Shown here: piece by piece, positions 31,553-41,809 of the stretch
Numbering within the stretch: the first letter of the stretch is position 1
Layout: every line of letters begins with the position of its first letter
Assembly: GCA_019426215.1 (NCBI GenBank)
Contig: CM033393.1
Location: forward strand, 14,356,046 to 14,420,045
Length of the DNA stretch: 64,000 bases
Origin: Buddleja alternifolia
Lineage: Eukaryota > Streptophyta > Magnoliopsida > Lamiales > Scrophulariaceae
Reading direction: 5' to 3'
Translations under genes and position numbers: made by a program
The notes under the pieces: model-generated
What the model was told of the DNA's origin: nothing
The model's database searches: none
Seen by the model: the letters and a program-made list of their open reading frames with translations, nothing else

Positions 31553-33071
31553 TGGAGACGAAGAACCAAGACTAGAAGTAGCAGGAAATGGCGCCTGGGT
31601 GCGAAGTTGGCGATGCCTGGGTGCGTGGAAAGTGGCGCTCGGGCGCGGCTGTGCTTACCAATTCTTCCTGCTGAGTGAGGTCCAGCGCCTGGGCGCCATC
31701 TGAGTCACGCCTAGGCGCGGACGTGCGTAGCAGATTTTCAATTCCAGGTGTGTCTGGCTCCTGGGCGCTTGGGCGCCGACACTGTGACTGCTTCATTTTC
31801 CAATTGTGCTCCACTCCTTAAAGAAATTGCATAGCATTGTTCTTTCAGGTTCTTCTCCGTGTCGCTTGGTAGAGTTCCCGGGGCTCTCGCACTAATTGCA
31901 TTAGAGATTTGACCCATTTGTGTTCGCATATCCTTCATCTCCATGAACATATCCTTCATCATATTACGTAGTTCATTGATCGTTGTATCCAATTTCTTTA
32001 TTTGAGCATCAAGTCGCTCGTCTATCGTGGGAGGTCGTGCTTGCCCTTGCCCTTGTACATTGAGATCTCCATGCCTCGGAGGTGGGTTGTTAAAAGGAGG
32101 CCTCTTTGGGAAGTTTTCGGGTACATGAAAGTTCATTTGGTGCCGTTTATGATTCCCAGCAAAATTTACATCTACAACCTAGCAACCCGTCGATTTGGTG
32201 GAGGAAGCTCATCATCATCTTCGGGGTAAAGTTCATCCTCCCTAGCCATTTGCTCAAGCTTAATCCACACGGTCCTACTATCAAGGCCCAAAAGGTCACC
32301 ACCGGCTCCTGCATTGAGTCGTTGCCGAATCCGAGATCGGAATTCATTATAGAAATGTTGCACTTGCGCGTATCGGGTATAATTGTGATCGGGGTACTTC
32401 CGTAGCATACCCTTGTACCTTGCCCATGCGGAAGCTAAAGACTCGTGCAATGTTTGTTTGAACCCTTTGATCTCATTTCTAAGCTCGTTGATTTTTGATG
32501 GAGGGAAGAATTTGTTGAGAAACTCATCTACTAGATCATCCCATGTTTCGATTGATTGTGGGGGCAATGACTTGTACCAAAGAGTTCCCTCATCCTTCAA
32601 AGAGAAATGAAATAGTCAAAGGCGGATGGCCTCAAGATCCCGTGGGTTTAATTGCATAGTAGAGATCACATTCTCAAAGTGATCTAAGTGGTCATGAGGC
32701 GAGTCTCTCGAGTCGCCATAAAACGACTCCGCTTGAACCATCCCGAACATATGAGAGGGAATGTGAAAATGTGGAGTAGCAAAGTCCGGGAAGATAACGG
32801 GTCCCGGTGTAGTGTGTACCCGGGGTGGTTGATTACCACGAACCGATGGAGGAGGCGGTGGAGGTGCCGGTTGCATAGCTTGGAGTATATTTTGCAACCA
32901 TTCCCTATTTTCCGGGAGATTCATATCGGGGAAGTTCCCATTCGGATTAGGATTGAAATTGTGGGACATTTCTCGAGTTCGTCTACTAGCCCGAAGAACA
33001 CGCTCTATCTCGGGCTCAAAATCGTATAGGGGCTCGTTGGATGAGCGGGTCATGCAACACAAGTCAACCAT
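31553..33071 (-). pseudogene. gag: Athila-2 gag, broken by a stop and frameshifts
   Basis: The likely start is the ATG at 33053 (MTRSSNEP), which Athila-3 shares. A TGA at 32616-32618 interrupts the frame just before the retrotransposon gag domain (LWYKSLPPQSI, FFPPSKINELR, AWARYKGMLRK; about 32180-32600). A frameshift near 32165 leads to a spacer with a coiled-coil-like segment (32136-31738). A further frameshift follows within the GC-rich palindrome array at 31591-31778. The gene cannot make a full product. Confidence 0.85.
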
Positions 33072-33190
33072 TCAATTAAGCATAAGAAACTAAATTAGAC
33101 TAATACTAAAATAAAAGAAAAGCAAGAAATAAACGAGAAGGCTAAGAATTATGAAAACGTAAACAAAAATCAAAACTAAAAATAAACAAG

Positions 33191-33208
33191 TCCCCGGCAA
33201 CGGCGCCA
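33191..33208 (-). promoter_or_regulatory. Primer binding site of Athila-2 (tRNA-Asp)
   Basis: On the minus strand this reads TGGCGCCGTTGCCGGGGA, 18 of 18 bases complementary to the 3' end of plant tRNA-Asp as I know it. It lies six bases after the LTR end. Confidence 0.9.
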
Positions 33209-33214
33209 AAAACT

Positions 33215-34574
33215 TGACACGCTAAATGCTAACGTGCGTAGTAGCAAGTGCACTAGTCGTGATAGTAATAAAAGTGGACTAAAAGTCCGGGTTGTCAAAC
33301 CACAAGGACTTGAATTTTAGTTTATGATTTTATAATGAAAAAGAACAAATAAAGTAAAGGTAAATTGAAGGTAAAACGCGTAAGATAAGAACGAAGACAC
33401 ACGAAGGGTTGAAGACCAATTATAAAGGGAGACTAAAGCACATGTTAGGTCCAAATTGATCAATTATACTTATAAAGATTCTCGTTGAAGGTTTACGCTT
33501 ATGTTACTAGGGTGAAAGCTCCTAGGGTAAAGAATAACCGATGTCTCGTGCTAAACTCCTATGATTGAATGATGGTTTCCTAAGTATATCTACCCGGAAA
33601 TCTAATCACCAAACACGCATTAGAGCTCACTCGACTTAGATCGAACGACTTCACCCGAGAATCTTTACCTATGTCTAGGGCAATTCCTCATTGGTTGCGG
33701 GTTATGGTGTGAATTTCTTGCACCCTAAATTAATTTTCTCTCGAAATGTTCACCTAGACATAAGATTCTAACATATGGTGACCAAGCATATGTCAAACAA
33801 GCAAAAACACAAATTCACACCACATAAGAACATAAGAATCACTTCAACAATCCTCTATTATAAGCATAAATCACAATTTGGCCTTACATGGCCCTAGTCT
33901 TACAAGCTTAGCTCATAGTTAATGGCACAAAGGACATAAATAGATTCATATACATATTCATGGACAATACTGAAATGAGAAAACTACTAAAACTCTCTAT
34001 GTTGAATTGATGATGGATCTTCACTTCAATCTTCAATCCCCAAGCTAACCTTCCTTCTTTATCTCTTCCAATTGATGAATTTGTGGCTCAAAATCACAAA
34101 AAATCACCTTGAATCCCCAGGAGTTCGAACCTAAATAATGTGCAGAAAATTGGGCTTTATAGGTTCAAAAAATGGTTACAGCGGCGCCCAGGCGCCGACT
34201 ATGTGGCAGGAGTTTCTTGGAGGAAAAGTCGGACAGCGCCCAGGCGTGGATAATGTGGCGCTCGGGTGTGGAATGCATGGCGCCTGGACGTGGGTAAGTC
34301 TGCACCTAAGCGCGGGTCTGCGTTCAATTGATGCTTCTCTGCATCTTCTGGCGCCTGGGCGCGAGTAATGTGGCGCCTAGGCGCCGGCATGCGAAGCATC
34401 TCCTCTTGATCGTTTGATATGCCGTCTTTTTCCCTTTTCCTTCGTGTGCTCTTGTTTATCACCTGAAATCACTTAATACCCCGATTAAATGCAAATGTAG
34501 CATGATTTAGGAAATAATTGAATCTAAAGCATAAGCATCAAGGGCTTAAAAACACGTAAAAATGTCTCTTATCA
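33215..34574 (-). repeat. 5' LTR of Athila-2
   Basis: The intact 1360 bp LTR is bounded by TGATAAGAGA and AGCGTGTCA in sense orientation. It contains a palindrome array at 34181-34386 and a TATA-like CCTATAAAG near 34154-34162 (minus strand). Confidence 0.92.
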
Positions 34575-35068
34575 CTAACTTAAGACTCAAGTGGCATCTT
34601 AGACTAGGCCATGCTAGAGAGCATAAGATCTACAAAATGGAAAAAGATGGGCTTTTAAGCTCACTAGGGTCGGATCCCTATCTAACATGTGAATCATGTC
34701 TTTTTGGCAAGATGGCTAGATCACCCTTCATAGGGACTTTTGAAAGAGCTGCTCAAGTCTTAGGATTAGTGCATACCGACGTTTGCTAACCATTTGGAGA
34801 AATGGCTTGTGGAGGTTTCTACTACTTCATCACTTTCACAGACGATCATTCAAGATACGATCTAGTGTATCTGATGAACCAAAATTTTGAATCCTTTGAA
34901 AAGTTTAAAGAATTCAAATCTTTAGTAGAGAATCAAACTGGGCAAAATATAAAAACTCTACGATCGGATCATGGAGGAGAATATACGAGCGCCAAGTTTG
35001 ATGAATTCCTTAGAGAACAAGGAGTAATGTTACAGCTAACACCACTAGGAACTCTTCAACTAAATAGA
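34575..35068 (+). pseudogene. pol: Angela-B pre-integrase and integrase N-terminal part
   Basis: The reading frame holds the zinc-binding segment (WHLRLGH, CESCLFGKM), the first catalytic region (LVHTDVC, stop, PFGE) and the second (LRSDHGGEYTS). A TAA at 34787-34789 interrupts one frame that is otherwise open from 34575. Sirevirus-2 cuts the gene at 35068 just after TLQLNR, before the catalytic glutamate. Confidence 0.87.
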
Positions 35069-36612
35069 TGTTGGTCCCAAGTGGCATACGAAAGGGTCTA
35101 GAAGGGGGGGTTGAATAGACCCTTTAAGTCTTTTTCGACTTAAAAAAGGATTTCGTATTAAACGTATTTGGACGCTTGAAATGATAGGCGCTTGAAGAGT
35201 GTGACGCTTCACCTTAGCGTTCACATAAGATATTTGAGACTTTGTGAAGCGTCTAATGAAGACTGTTTTATAAAGTTAACTTAGACTTCAGGAATTGAAT
35301 ACTTTGACCTTGTAGGTTAAGCGTTCAGTTCTTTTAATCAGGGTTAGCACAGCGGAATGATTTTGGAGTCTTCTCTTTGAAAGTTTTAGCGTCACAAGAT
35401 GTTTCTTAGGTGCTTAGCTTTTGATTGTGTTTTACTTATGCAGTGATATGATAGATGAATGAAATGACTGAAAAGTAAATAACACAATATTTGTAAGGTT
35501 CGTTGGGTGGTGTAATCCCAACTACGTCCTTCTTCTCCTTTGCACTTGGAGGCAATCCACTAAAATGATTCTCAAAGAATCACACAGAATCTTCTACAAA
35601 TTAGGGAGAGATGGATGTCGATGACTTGAGCTCCTTGATCACACAGATTTCTGCTTCAAATCACTTCAACCCTCTTGCTTCTTTCACCCAGAAATGATGC
35701 AAGTATCCAACTTCGACTTCACACAGATCGCGAGGCTTGGATGGGATTTTCTAAAAGGTTTGTTTGATTTTGATGAAGTTCAAACAACTTGGTAATATCT
35801 CAGTAGGAATCTGGTTTCTGCAAAAACAATGTTTGAGATATTTGTTGACTGTCTCAGGAATATAAGAAAAGCAATTTGGATGTTTCTTGAAGTTTCTGGC
35901 TTTTCTGAGAGTTTAAGGGATGAGATTTTAATGCAACAGCAATTTGGCTTTGATAAAATTGTTGTTTGTCTTTTTGTTTGTTGTTGAAGTCCTATTTATA
36001 GGTATTCTTGAAGAAAGTGTCCGTTTGACACATGCACTGGCGCGTGTCTCTCACTTTCGCGAGTGAACAACTTTTGTCCTTTTTCCTGAAAATCTGCTGC
36101 ACGAAAGTTGGTGCTGCAGTCTGAGATAGTTGACAGTCAAATAGGGTGGCTTCTCCGTACGTCTGACATTGCTTATCATATTAAATGCTCTTATCAACAT
36201 TTAATGCATTTGAAATTAATACCCGTTGGTATTTAATGCTTTGAGAATATTTGCATTAAACTCCTTCTGGACTTAGAAGTAAATTCCGGTGAAATCACTT
36301 CTGTCCCATAAGGTAACGCTTGATATAGCTGGCCAAAGTGGACGCTTGGAGACTGTATCTATCTTCTGAGATCAGGCGCTTGAGTCTTCGAACTTTACCA
36401 CTGATAAACTCACTCAGAAATCATCAGACGCTCAGCCTAAGACTATTTTGCCTAACACTCTAAAGTAAGATAACAAAGCCTAATAAATCTATTACAAGTC
36501 TAACGCTTCAAAGCCTATACAAGTTTTCTACAAAAAATAAACTTACAACTTTTTGGGGTCTAACAAAAACTTAATTGTCATCATCAAAACTTCTAACATG
36601 AAATTCCTAACA
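35069..36612 (-). repeat. 3' LTR of Sirevirus-2
   Basis: The 1544 bp run from TGTTAGGAATTTCATG to GGGACCAACA in sense orientation. TATAAATA is on the minus strand at 35993-36000. The two U5 hairpins of Sirevirus-1 are conserved (GGGTCTA/TAGACCC arms at 35094-35100 and 35116-35122). Confidence 0.95.
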
Positions 36613-36848
36613 ATTTCCCCCTTTTTGATGATGGCAATACTTACTCTTTTATAGTTCAAGAGTTAGATAGCCAAACGTAAAAGTTAGCTTTGATCAGTAG
36701 ACGTTAGTTAAAGTTAGTTACGCTTCAACGAGATGTTTCAGCAAAAAAAAAATGCATTTCATATTTATCGAGAATTACAAGCATTTTTACAGCTGAATAT
36801 TTAAAGATATAAGAGACAAGAATATAGATAATGTAAAATCAGAAAGCT
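36613..36848 (-). promoter_or_regulatory. Polypurine tract and 3'UTR of Sirevirus-2
   Basis: On the minus strand CAAAAAGGGGGAAAT (36613-36627) abuts the LTR. The remainder is short AT-rich non-coding sequence after the third gene. Confidence 0.85.
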
Positions 36849-39800
36849 TTAATGACTTGGTCTAACTCTGTATCGCTTGGACATTTCAGCTCGGATAGCT
36901 TCAGTCAGATTGTCTTCCAAGATCATCATTGCTTCATGATCTTTGTTGATGATAAGCTTGTTTTCTTCTTGTTGTCTCTTTTTGAATACTTTAAAGTGAT
37001 TATCCCAGTCAGTTGGGTCGATACCAATGTACCTTAGGCAGATTCGAAAAGCTTGGCTAAAATCAGTCATCTTCCTTTCTTCAGCTAAGATCTGTGGATC
37101 TGTAGGTTCTGAAATGGATGTTCTCTGAAGAGGAATGTCAAACTGTTCAAGCAGTGCTCTTGTAGGAATTGGTAGGTTTGGATATAACGCTCTAGGAGGT
37201 TCCCTTAGTGTACTACTGGGCGCTCCGGATGAACTTTGTTTCAGAGCAGTTATCCAAGACGGGAGATTAAGCGCAGACTGAGAAGGAGGCATTTGACGCT
37301 TAGCAGACGGAGGATCTTCAACTTTTGAACTGGACGCTTTCCGCTTTTCTCCTTTCTTCTTCTCTTCCCCCTTATTGCCATCATCAGATTTTAAGAAGTG
37401 GTTTGTGAGTACACTTACCTGATGAGCAATCTGAGATAAGGAATCTGTGATGTCATCCAGACGCTTGTCGAAGCGTTCCTGCATAACAAGAAGCTTAGCG
37501 CTGGTGGCGTCATTCACAGATATCTCAAGGGTTGCAAGGCGCTTTTCAAGTTCTTCTTTCATGGCAAGTTGGGTGGCGTGGGCAGCATCCTGCATTTCTT
37601 GAAAGTCTTGTTTGCACTCACCAACTGCCGCTTGAGCTGAACTACGCATATGAGCAATCTGAGCGCTCATTACGTGAGTTTCAATCTTTGCCAGGTCTTC
37701 CTTAATCCAATGGAGAGATTCTTCACTCTGAGTAGCTTGAGCGCTAATTGTCTCCAAAACAGATTTAAGCAGGGGACCGAAGGCTTGACTCTCATCTGAT
37801 TGAACCACTTGAGGAGCTGGTCGCTTGAACCGTGATGAGTGTTTGAGAGAGTCAAAAGGAACTTGATAGGCTGGATCAAAAACAGTACCTCGAATATCCA
37901 GGGAAGTATCTTCAGCACTATCAATGGTAGCATGTTCAGGAGCGTCAGGAATACTGGTATCTGCAGATTTGGACGCTTCAGATGTCTCAGCAGGCGCTTC
38001 CTCAAGCGTTGACTCAGGCTGGCGAAAGTCAGTGAATTGAAAGTTCCAGCTTGCTGAGTCGGCATAAGAGATGTAGAATCCAAGAGTTCAATGAGTCTGG
38101 TCCTGGACATACAAGTACCGGAGATAAATGTGCGAAGAGGACTATCAATGGCCCTGATGTACATTGGACCAATGATATCCAGCACATGATCTGGGAAAAC
38201 TTTGGACGGCGCTTGAGCGATGGAGAATAGTGAATCTGTGCAGTGAGTTCTGGAAAATCCAATCAAGCAATCTGAGGGAAGAGATGCAGGACGTCGATGT
38301 GTAGGCACACAGTCCGCATAGTACTCTTCAAGATACGGATAAATGGCTTGAGCGAGCTCTTGATTCCTTTCAAGCAGAGAAAGAACATACTCATAGTGAT
38401 TGAGTACCTCACTGCGAATGGAAGGGAGCAGCGGATATCCTTTGAATGAATTGATCACTGAGCCATTCCAAGATCTGAGATTGGCAGTGAAGATTTTATC
38501 AAAGAGAGATACGGGAGATAGAATCTTTACCATCAGATTGAAGTTTTCTTCACAGTGGCTTGGAGCAAGATTTAAGCACCGTTCACCAACTGTACCACTG
38601 GAAGACGCTTGAGCATTAAACCGAAGAGGGGTGATGGATAATCTCTGAAGTTCTTGACGTAGACATTGTTCTATTTGATGTCTAATAATTGGGAGCTTGA
38701 GAACAGGTCCGAGTCTTTGTTGACGCTTCAGGAGGCAATACTTGGCGAATTGACGCTTCTTGTCATGCATGCCTATGCCGAAAAGATGGGGAGCTTGGAC
38801 TAACTCTGGGAAGGTGTATTTATGTCCCATGTACGCTTCAACCCAATTTACTTCATTTATACAGAAGTCTGTGCCAGCATTCACCATAGCACGAATACCT
38901 TCAAGATGAATATCTCTTATGGCTTCAAAGCGGTGCTTATCAGGCTGATAGTTGGCATTCCAGACGCTGTCAAAGTAAGCATCAGCTTCAGTCTGGAGCA
39001 GATCGGTCAACGATTCAAGGCGCTCACCAGCATGAATCTCTTTATTTTTCCATAGACAGAGAGGACGGACCGATGCAAGATTTTCAGGGCTGTGAGCCGT
39101 CTGTGGGAAATGTGTGTAACCTTCTCTGTTCAAGACTGACTCTGAGGGATTGAGAAAGCTAGGACGGAGAGGATCATACACACGAACAGTGTAATCCCTT
39201 AGCGCGAACCCAGTTGGTCTGCTGTGGCCATTGTCAAGATAGTAAGCCACATCCACGGCACATCTAGGAGGTCTGTCTCCTGGTCTGTCTAGAACGGTTG
39301 CTTTGATTGCGCTGTCAAAGTCAATCAGTCTTGCAGCGTCAGCTTCTGCAGCAATATATCTTTCTATATTATATCCTGCAGGAATGAAATCTTCGTCGAG
39401 CGCTGGGGGCATATAGTTAATTGAATGATCAATTGTCTTCAGCGGATCGAGTTGAAAGAAGTGACGAGGAGCTCTAACGTCTTCAGCAGCGTTCTGATCT
39501 TCTGAACGTGCCTCTGTTAAAGTAGCAGGTTCCTCAGGTTCAATTGCAGCTACTTCAGCGGCAACATCTTGAGCGATAGCTACAACTCCAGTCAGGTCCA
39601 CATCCAACAGAACATCTGTGGACACTTCAGCAGCAGCTGGAACTATAGCTGAAAAACAAGAGCCATCCTCTATAAGAGCAGGATCTTCTACAGATGTAGG
39701 AATAGAAATGCTGTGGGAAGAAATAAACTTACCCTGAGAACTAAGCTCAACAGCAGTTTCTGGAGCGCTTGGCTCAACAGCAGCATCTTGAGCGCTTGGC

Positions 39801-41023
39801 TCAACTACAACTTGAGCGCTTGGCTCAACAGCAACTTGAGCGCTTGGCTCAACGGCAACTTGAGCGCTTGGCTCAACTGCAACTTGAGCGCTTGGCTCAA
39901 CTGTCTCAGGCTCTTCAGGAGTAGCTTGACGCTTGCTAGTCCTGGAACGCTTAAAGATTTTCTTAATGTTGACTCCTTCAACTAGTTTAGCCGGAGGAGC
40001 GGGAGGATCAACAGCTGGTTCTTTAAAGTCTATTTGCTTAATGATCCCTTCCAGCTTTCGTCTTTTGAGAGGCAACTTGTCCTCGGCATCTTCATCAGTT
40101 TCCTCATCAATCTTTTGAGAGGGGACGGCAATTTTAACTTTGGGTTTTCTGGGGGCTCTCTTCTTCGTTGCTGCTGGACGCTTCACAGCTTCCTCTGGCA
40201 CTGGTCTCTCAGCCTTTTGAGCAAGCAGTTGGCGTTCTTCCAGTCGCTCAGATAGGGGTCTAGCCGCACCACTAACTTTTGGAGGATTGAACATATTGGT
40301 CAGAATCCTTTTTCCCAACAACTTGGACTTATTCAACGGAAGTCCAGACGAGTACACACAATTCGATTTAAACAAGATGTCACTCAGGATGAGTCCATAA
40401 GGCTTATTTGAAGCGCTTAGACTGTCCCGAAACCGTCCGAAGATGTACTCACTCCAGTTGATTTTGATGTTGAAGAGTATAGCAACCATCATCTGAAATT
40501 GGACAGGATTTACCTTATCAAAGGTTCCCACGCGGCATTCTATGATCTTGCTGCAGAAATCAGCCAATAACCGATATTTGGACACCAGATCTTTCTTCTC
40601 GAAGTATTGAGTGTAAGGAACGTCGTCGTACGCACTCATGATTGCCCATGCTTCCTTAATTTGTTTTAACGTAACAGAATCCAGTGCCTCACCCTCATTA
40701 GGCAAATTGAAGTTCTTGGCAATGGTGGAAGCAGATAGGATGAATTCCTTTGGAGACTCCTTCTTGGAGAAGGGAATTTTACAAGAGATGGACTTCTTGT
40801 CCTCTGAAAGGGTAGCAGTCTTCCAGAAAGTTTCAACTTCAGTAGGAAACATATAAGAGTATTGGGTTAAGAAGGGTTTGAGCCCAGCTTGGACGACCAT
40901 GTCCATTACGTCCGTCAGGTTGATCTGAGTTTGTTCATATAGGAATTTCCAGTCGACAACAAGACCTTCAGTTACCTTGATGGTAGTTTCAGCAGAAGTA
41001 GATGATGATTTCTTTGGTGCCAT
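36849..41023 (-). CDS. Sirevirus-2 third gene (ORF3, 'env-like')
   Basis: The gene starts at ATG 41023 (MAPKKSSSTS). The first frame is meaningful to about 38118. Coding then continues in another frame from about 38053 to the stop at 36849, explained either by a 65 nt intron or by an indel. The N-terminal globular domain (FILSASTIAKNFNLP, ADFCSKIIEC, MMVAILFNIKINW) is homologous to Sirevirus-1 ORF3. A basic linker, an 8-residue VEPSAQVA repeat, a second globular region and a long coiled coil (about 37780-37390) follow. Near the end is a basic KKKGEKRKASS stretch that could be a nuclear signal. I see no membrane segment in the true frame; the hydrophobic stretch at 37850-37990 belongs to the out-of-frame reading. 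The function is unknown. Confidence 0.82.
38054..38118 (-). other. Possible 65 nt intron in Sirevirus-2 ORF3
   Basis: The donor is TCCG|GTACTT and the acceptor GACTCAG|CA, phase 1. Removing it joins the two coding frames (FIS to ASWNFQF). At 65 nt it is near the lower size limit, so a plain frameshift remains an alternative. Confidence 0.4.
39649..39732 (-). other. Intron or exitron candidate in Sirevirus-2 ORF3
   Basis: The 84 nt segment has donor CAGG|GTAAGT and acceptor TTGTTTTTCAG|CT. It is phase 1, a multiple of three and free of stops. It can therefore be spliced or translated. It matches intron 2 of Sirevirus-1 in boundaries and phase. Confidence 0.65.
39763..39905 (-). repeat. 24 bp coding minisatellite in Sirevirus-2 ORF3
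   Basis: About five tandem copies of a 24 bp unit encode VEPSAQVA-type octapeptides. No counterpart is seen in Sirevirus-1, so the array expanded after the lineages split. Confidence 0.8.
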
Positions 41024-41809
41024 TTTTTTGTTTAAAACGAAGAAGATGAACTGAGATTTTCTGTTGTATTGAGAGAGATAAAGAGAGATTTGCAGATATG
41101 CGTGAATAGAAAGTAAGTTACTTTTTCTGCAGAGTTTGTGTTTTAAATGACACAGTAAAGAGTTTTTGAAACTTGTGTTATGTAGTCTTAGTAGGATTTA
41201 AACACGTGTAATAACTGTTGAATCTTAGCCATAAATTTATTAACTGCGGACGCGAGTTTTGTGTAAAAGAGAGAAGTTACATTTGGTAATTCTCATATAT
41301 AAAGATTTGACATCCGAGTTAAAAAAAATTAACGTTTGGTATTTTCAGAGTGTAACACACGCGCATGTTTGTACACTGACACGTACACAAACACGTGCTA
41401 TCTCTGAACCGTCATTTTTAAAAAATTTGAGTACCCGCCAGTTTGATGTGATAGAGGCGTGTGAGTAGATTACAAAATAGACCTTTGAGTCTACCCACGA
41501 CCTTGAAAGAAGTTTGAAAAATTTTATGCATGGCTTGTAACGAAAATATTTTATAAATTTTTGATAAACTATTCAGCGCTTAGCTGATAAGATGGACGCT
41601 TGAAGTCAAAAGACTTTTCAATATTTTGAGCATTCAATATTTTATGCAAACATAGAGCTGAGCGTTGATGATTATGCATCCAAAAAAAAATTTTATCATT
41701 GACGCTTACAGTTATGATCAAGTAAAAAATTTGTTTAAGAATATTGTGAGATATAACTTAAGTGGATTCCCCCTAAATTATATGCCTAATAAAATATGAT
41801 GCTTCATGA
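41024..41809 (-). promoter_or_regulatory. Post-pol region and candidate internal promoter of Sirevirus-2 ORF3
   Basis: Read on the minus strand: an internal PPT-like AATTTAGGGGGAATCCACT (41761-41779), G-box cores CACGTG at 41392-41397 and 41203-41208, a TATA-like ATTTAAAA near 41142-41149, and a CT-rich leader to the ATG at 41023. The motif order matches Sirevirus-1. There is no ORF of note. Confidence 0.5.

Larger units (their letters stand above)
27446..34574 (-). mobile_element. Athila-2: internally deleted Athila-type element with a rearranged 3' LTR
   Basis: The 7.1 kb element reads right to left: 5' LTR, tRNA-Asp primer site, broken gag and protease, then directly the post-pol non-coding region, PPT and 3' LTR. 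RT, RNase H, integrase and the env-like ORF are absent, so it is non-autonomous. The flanks TTAAC (27441-27445) and CTAAC (34575-34579) are a 5 bp duplication with one change, inside Angela-B pol. Confidence 0.9.

Noticed and set aside
33191..33208. tRNA-Asp-like 18-mer, considered as a tRNA gene remnant
   Set aside because: Only the 3' end complement is present, at the correct distance from an LTR, so it is a primer binding site.
37850..37990. Hydrophobic segment suggesting a transmembrane helix in Sirevirus-2 ORF3
   Set aside because: It belongs to the out-of-frame continuation after about 38118. The homologous frame there encodes an acidic, Ser/Ala-rich linker.
36849..41023. Retroviral envelope identity for the third gene
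   Set aside because: No signal peptide, cleavage site, heptad fusion region next to a membrane anchor, or cysteine pattern is visible.
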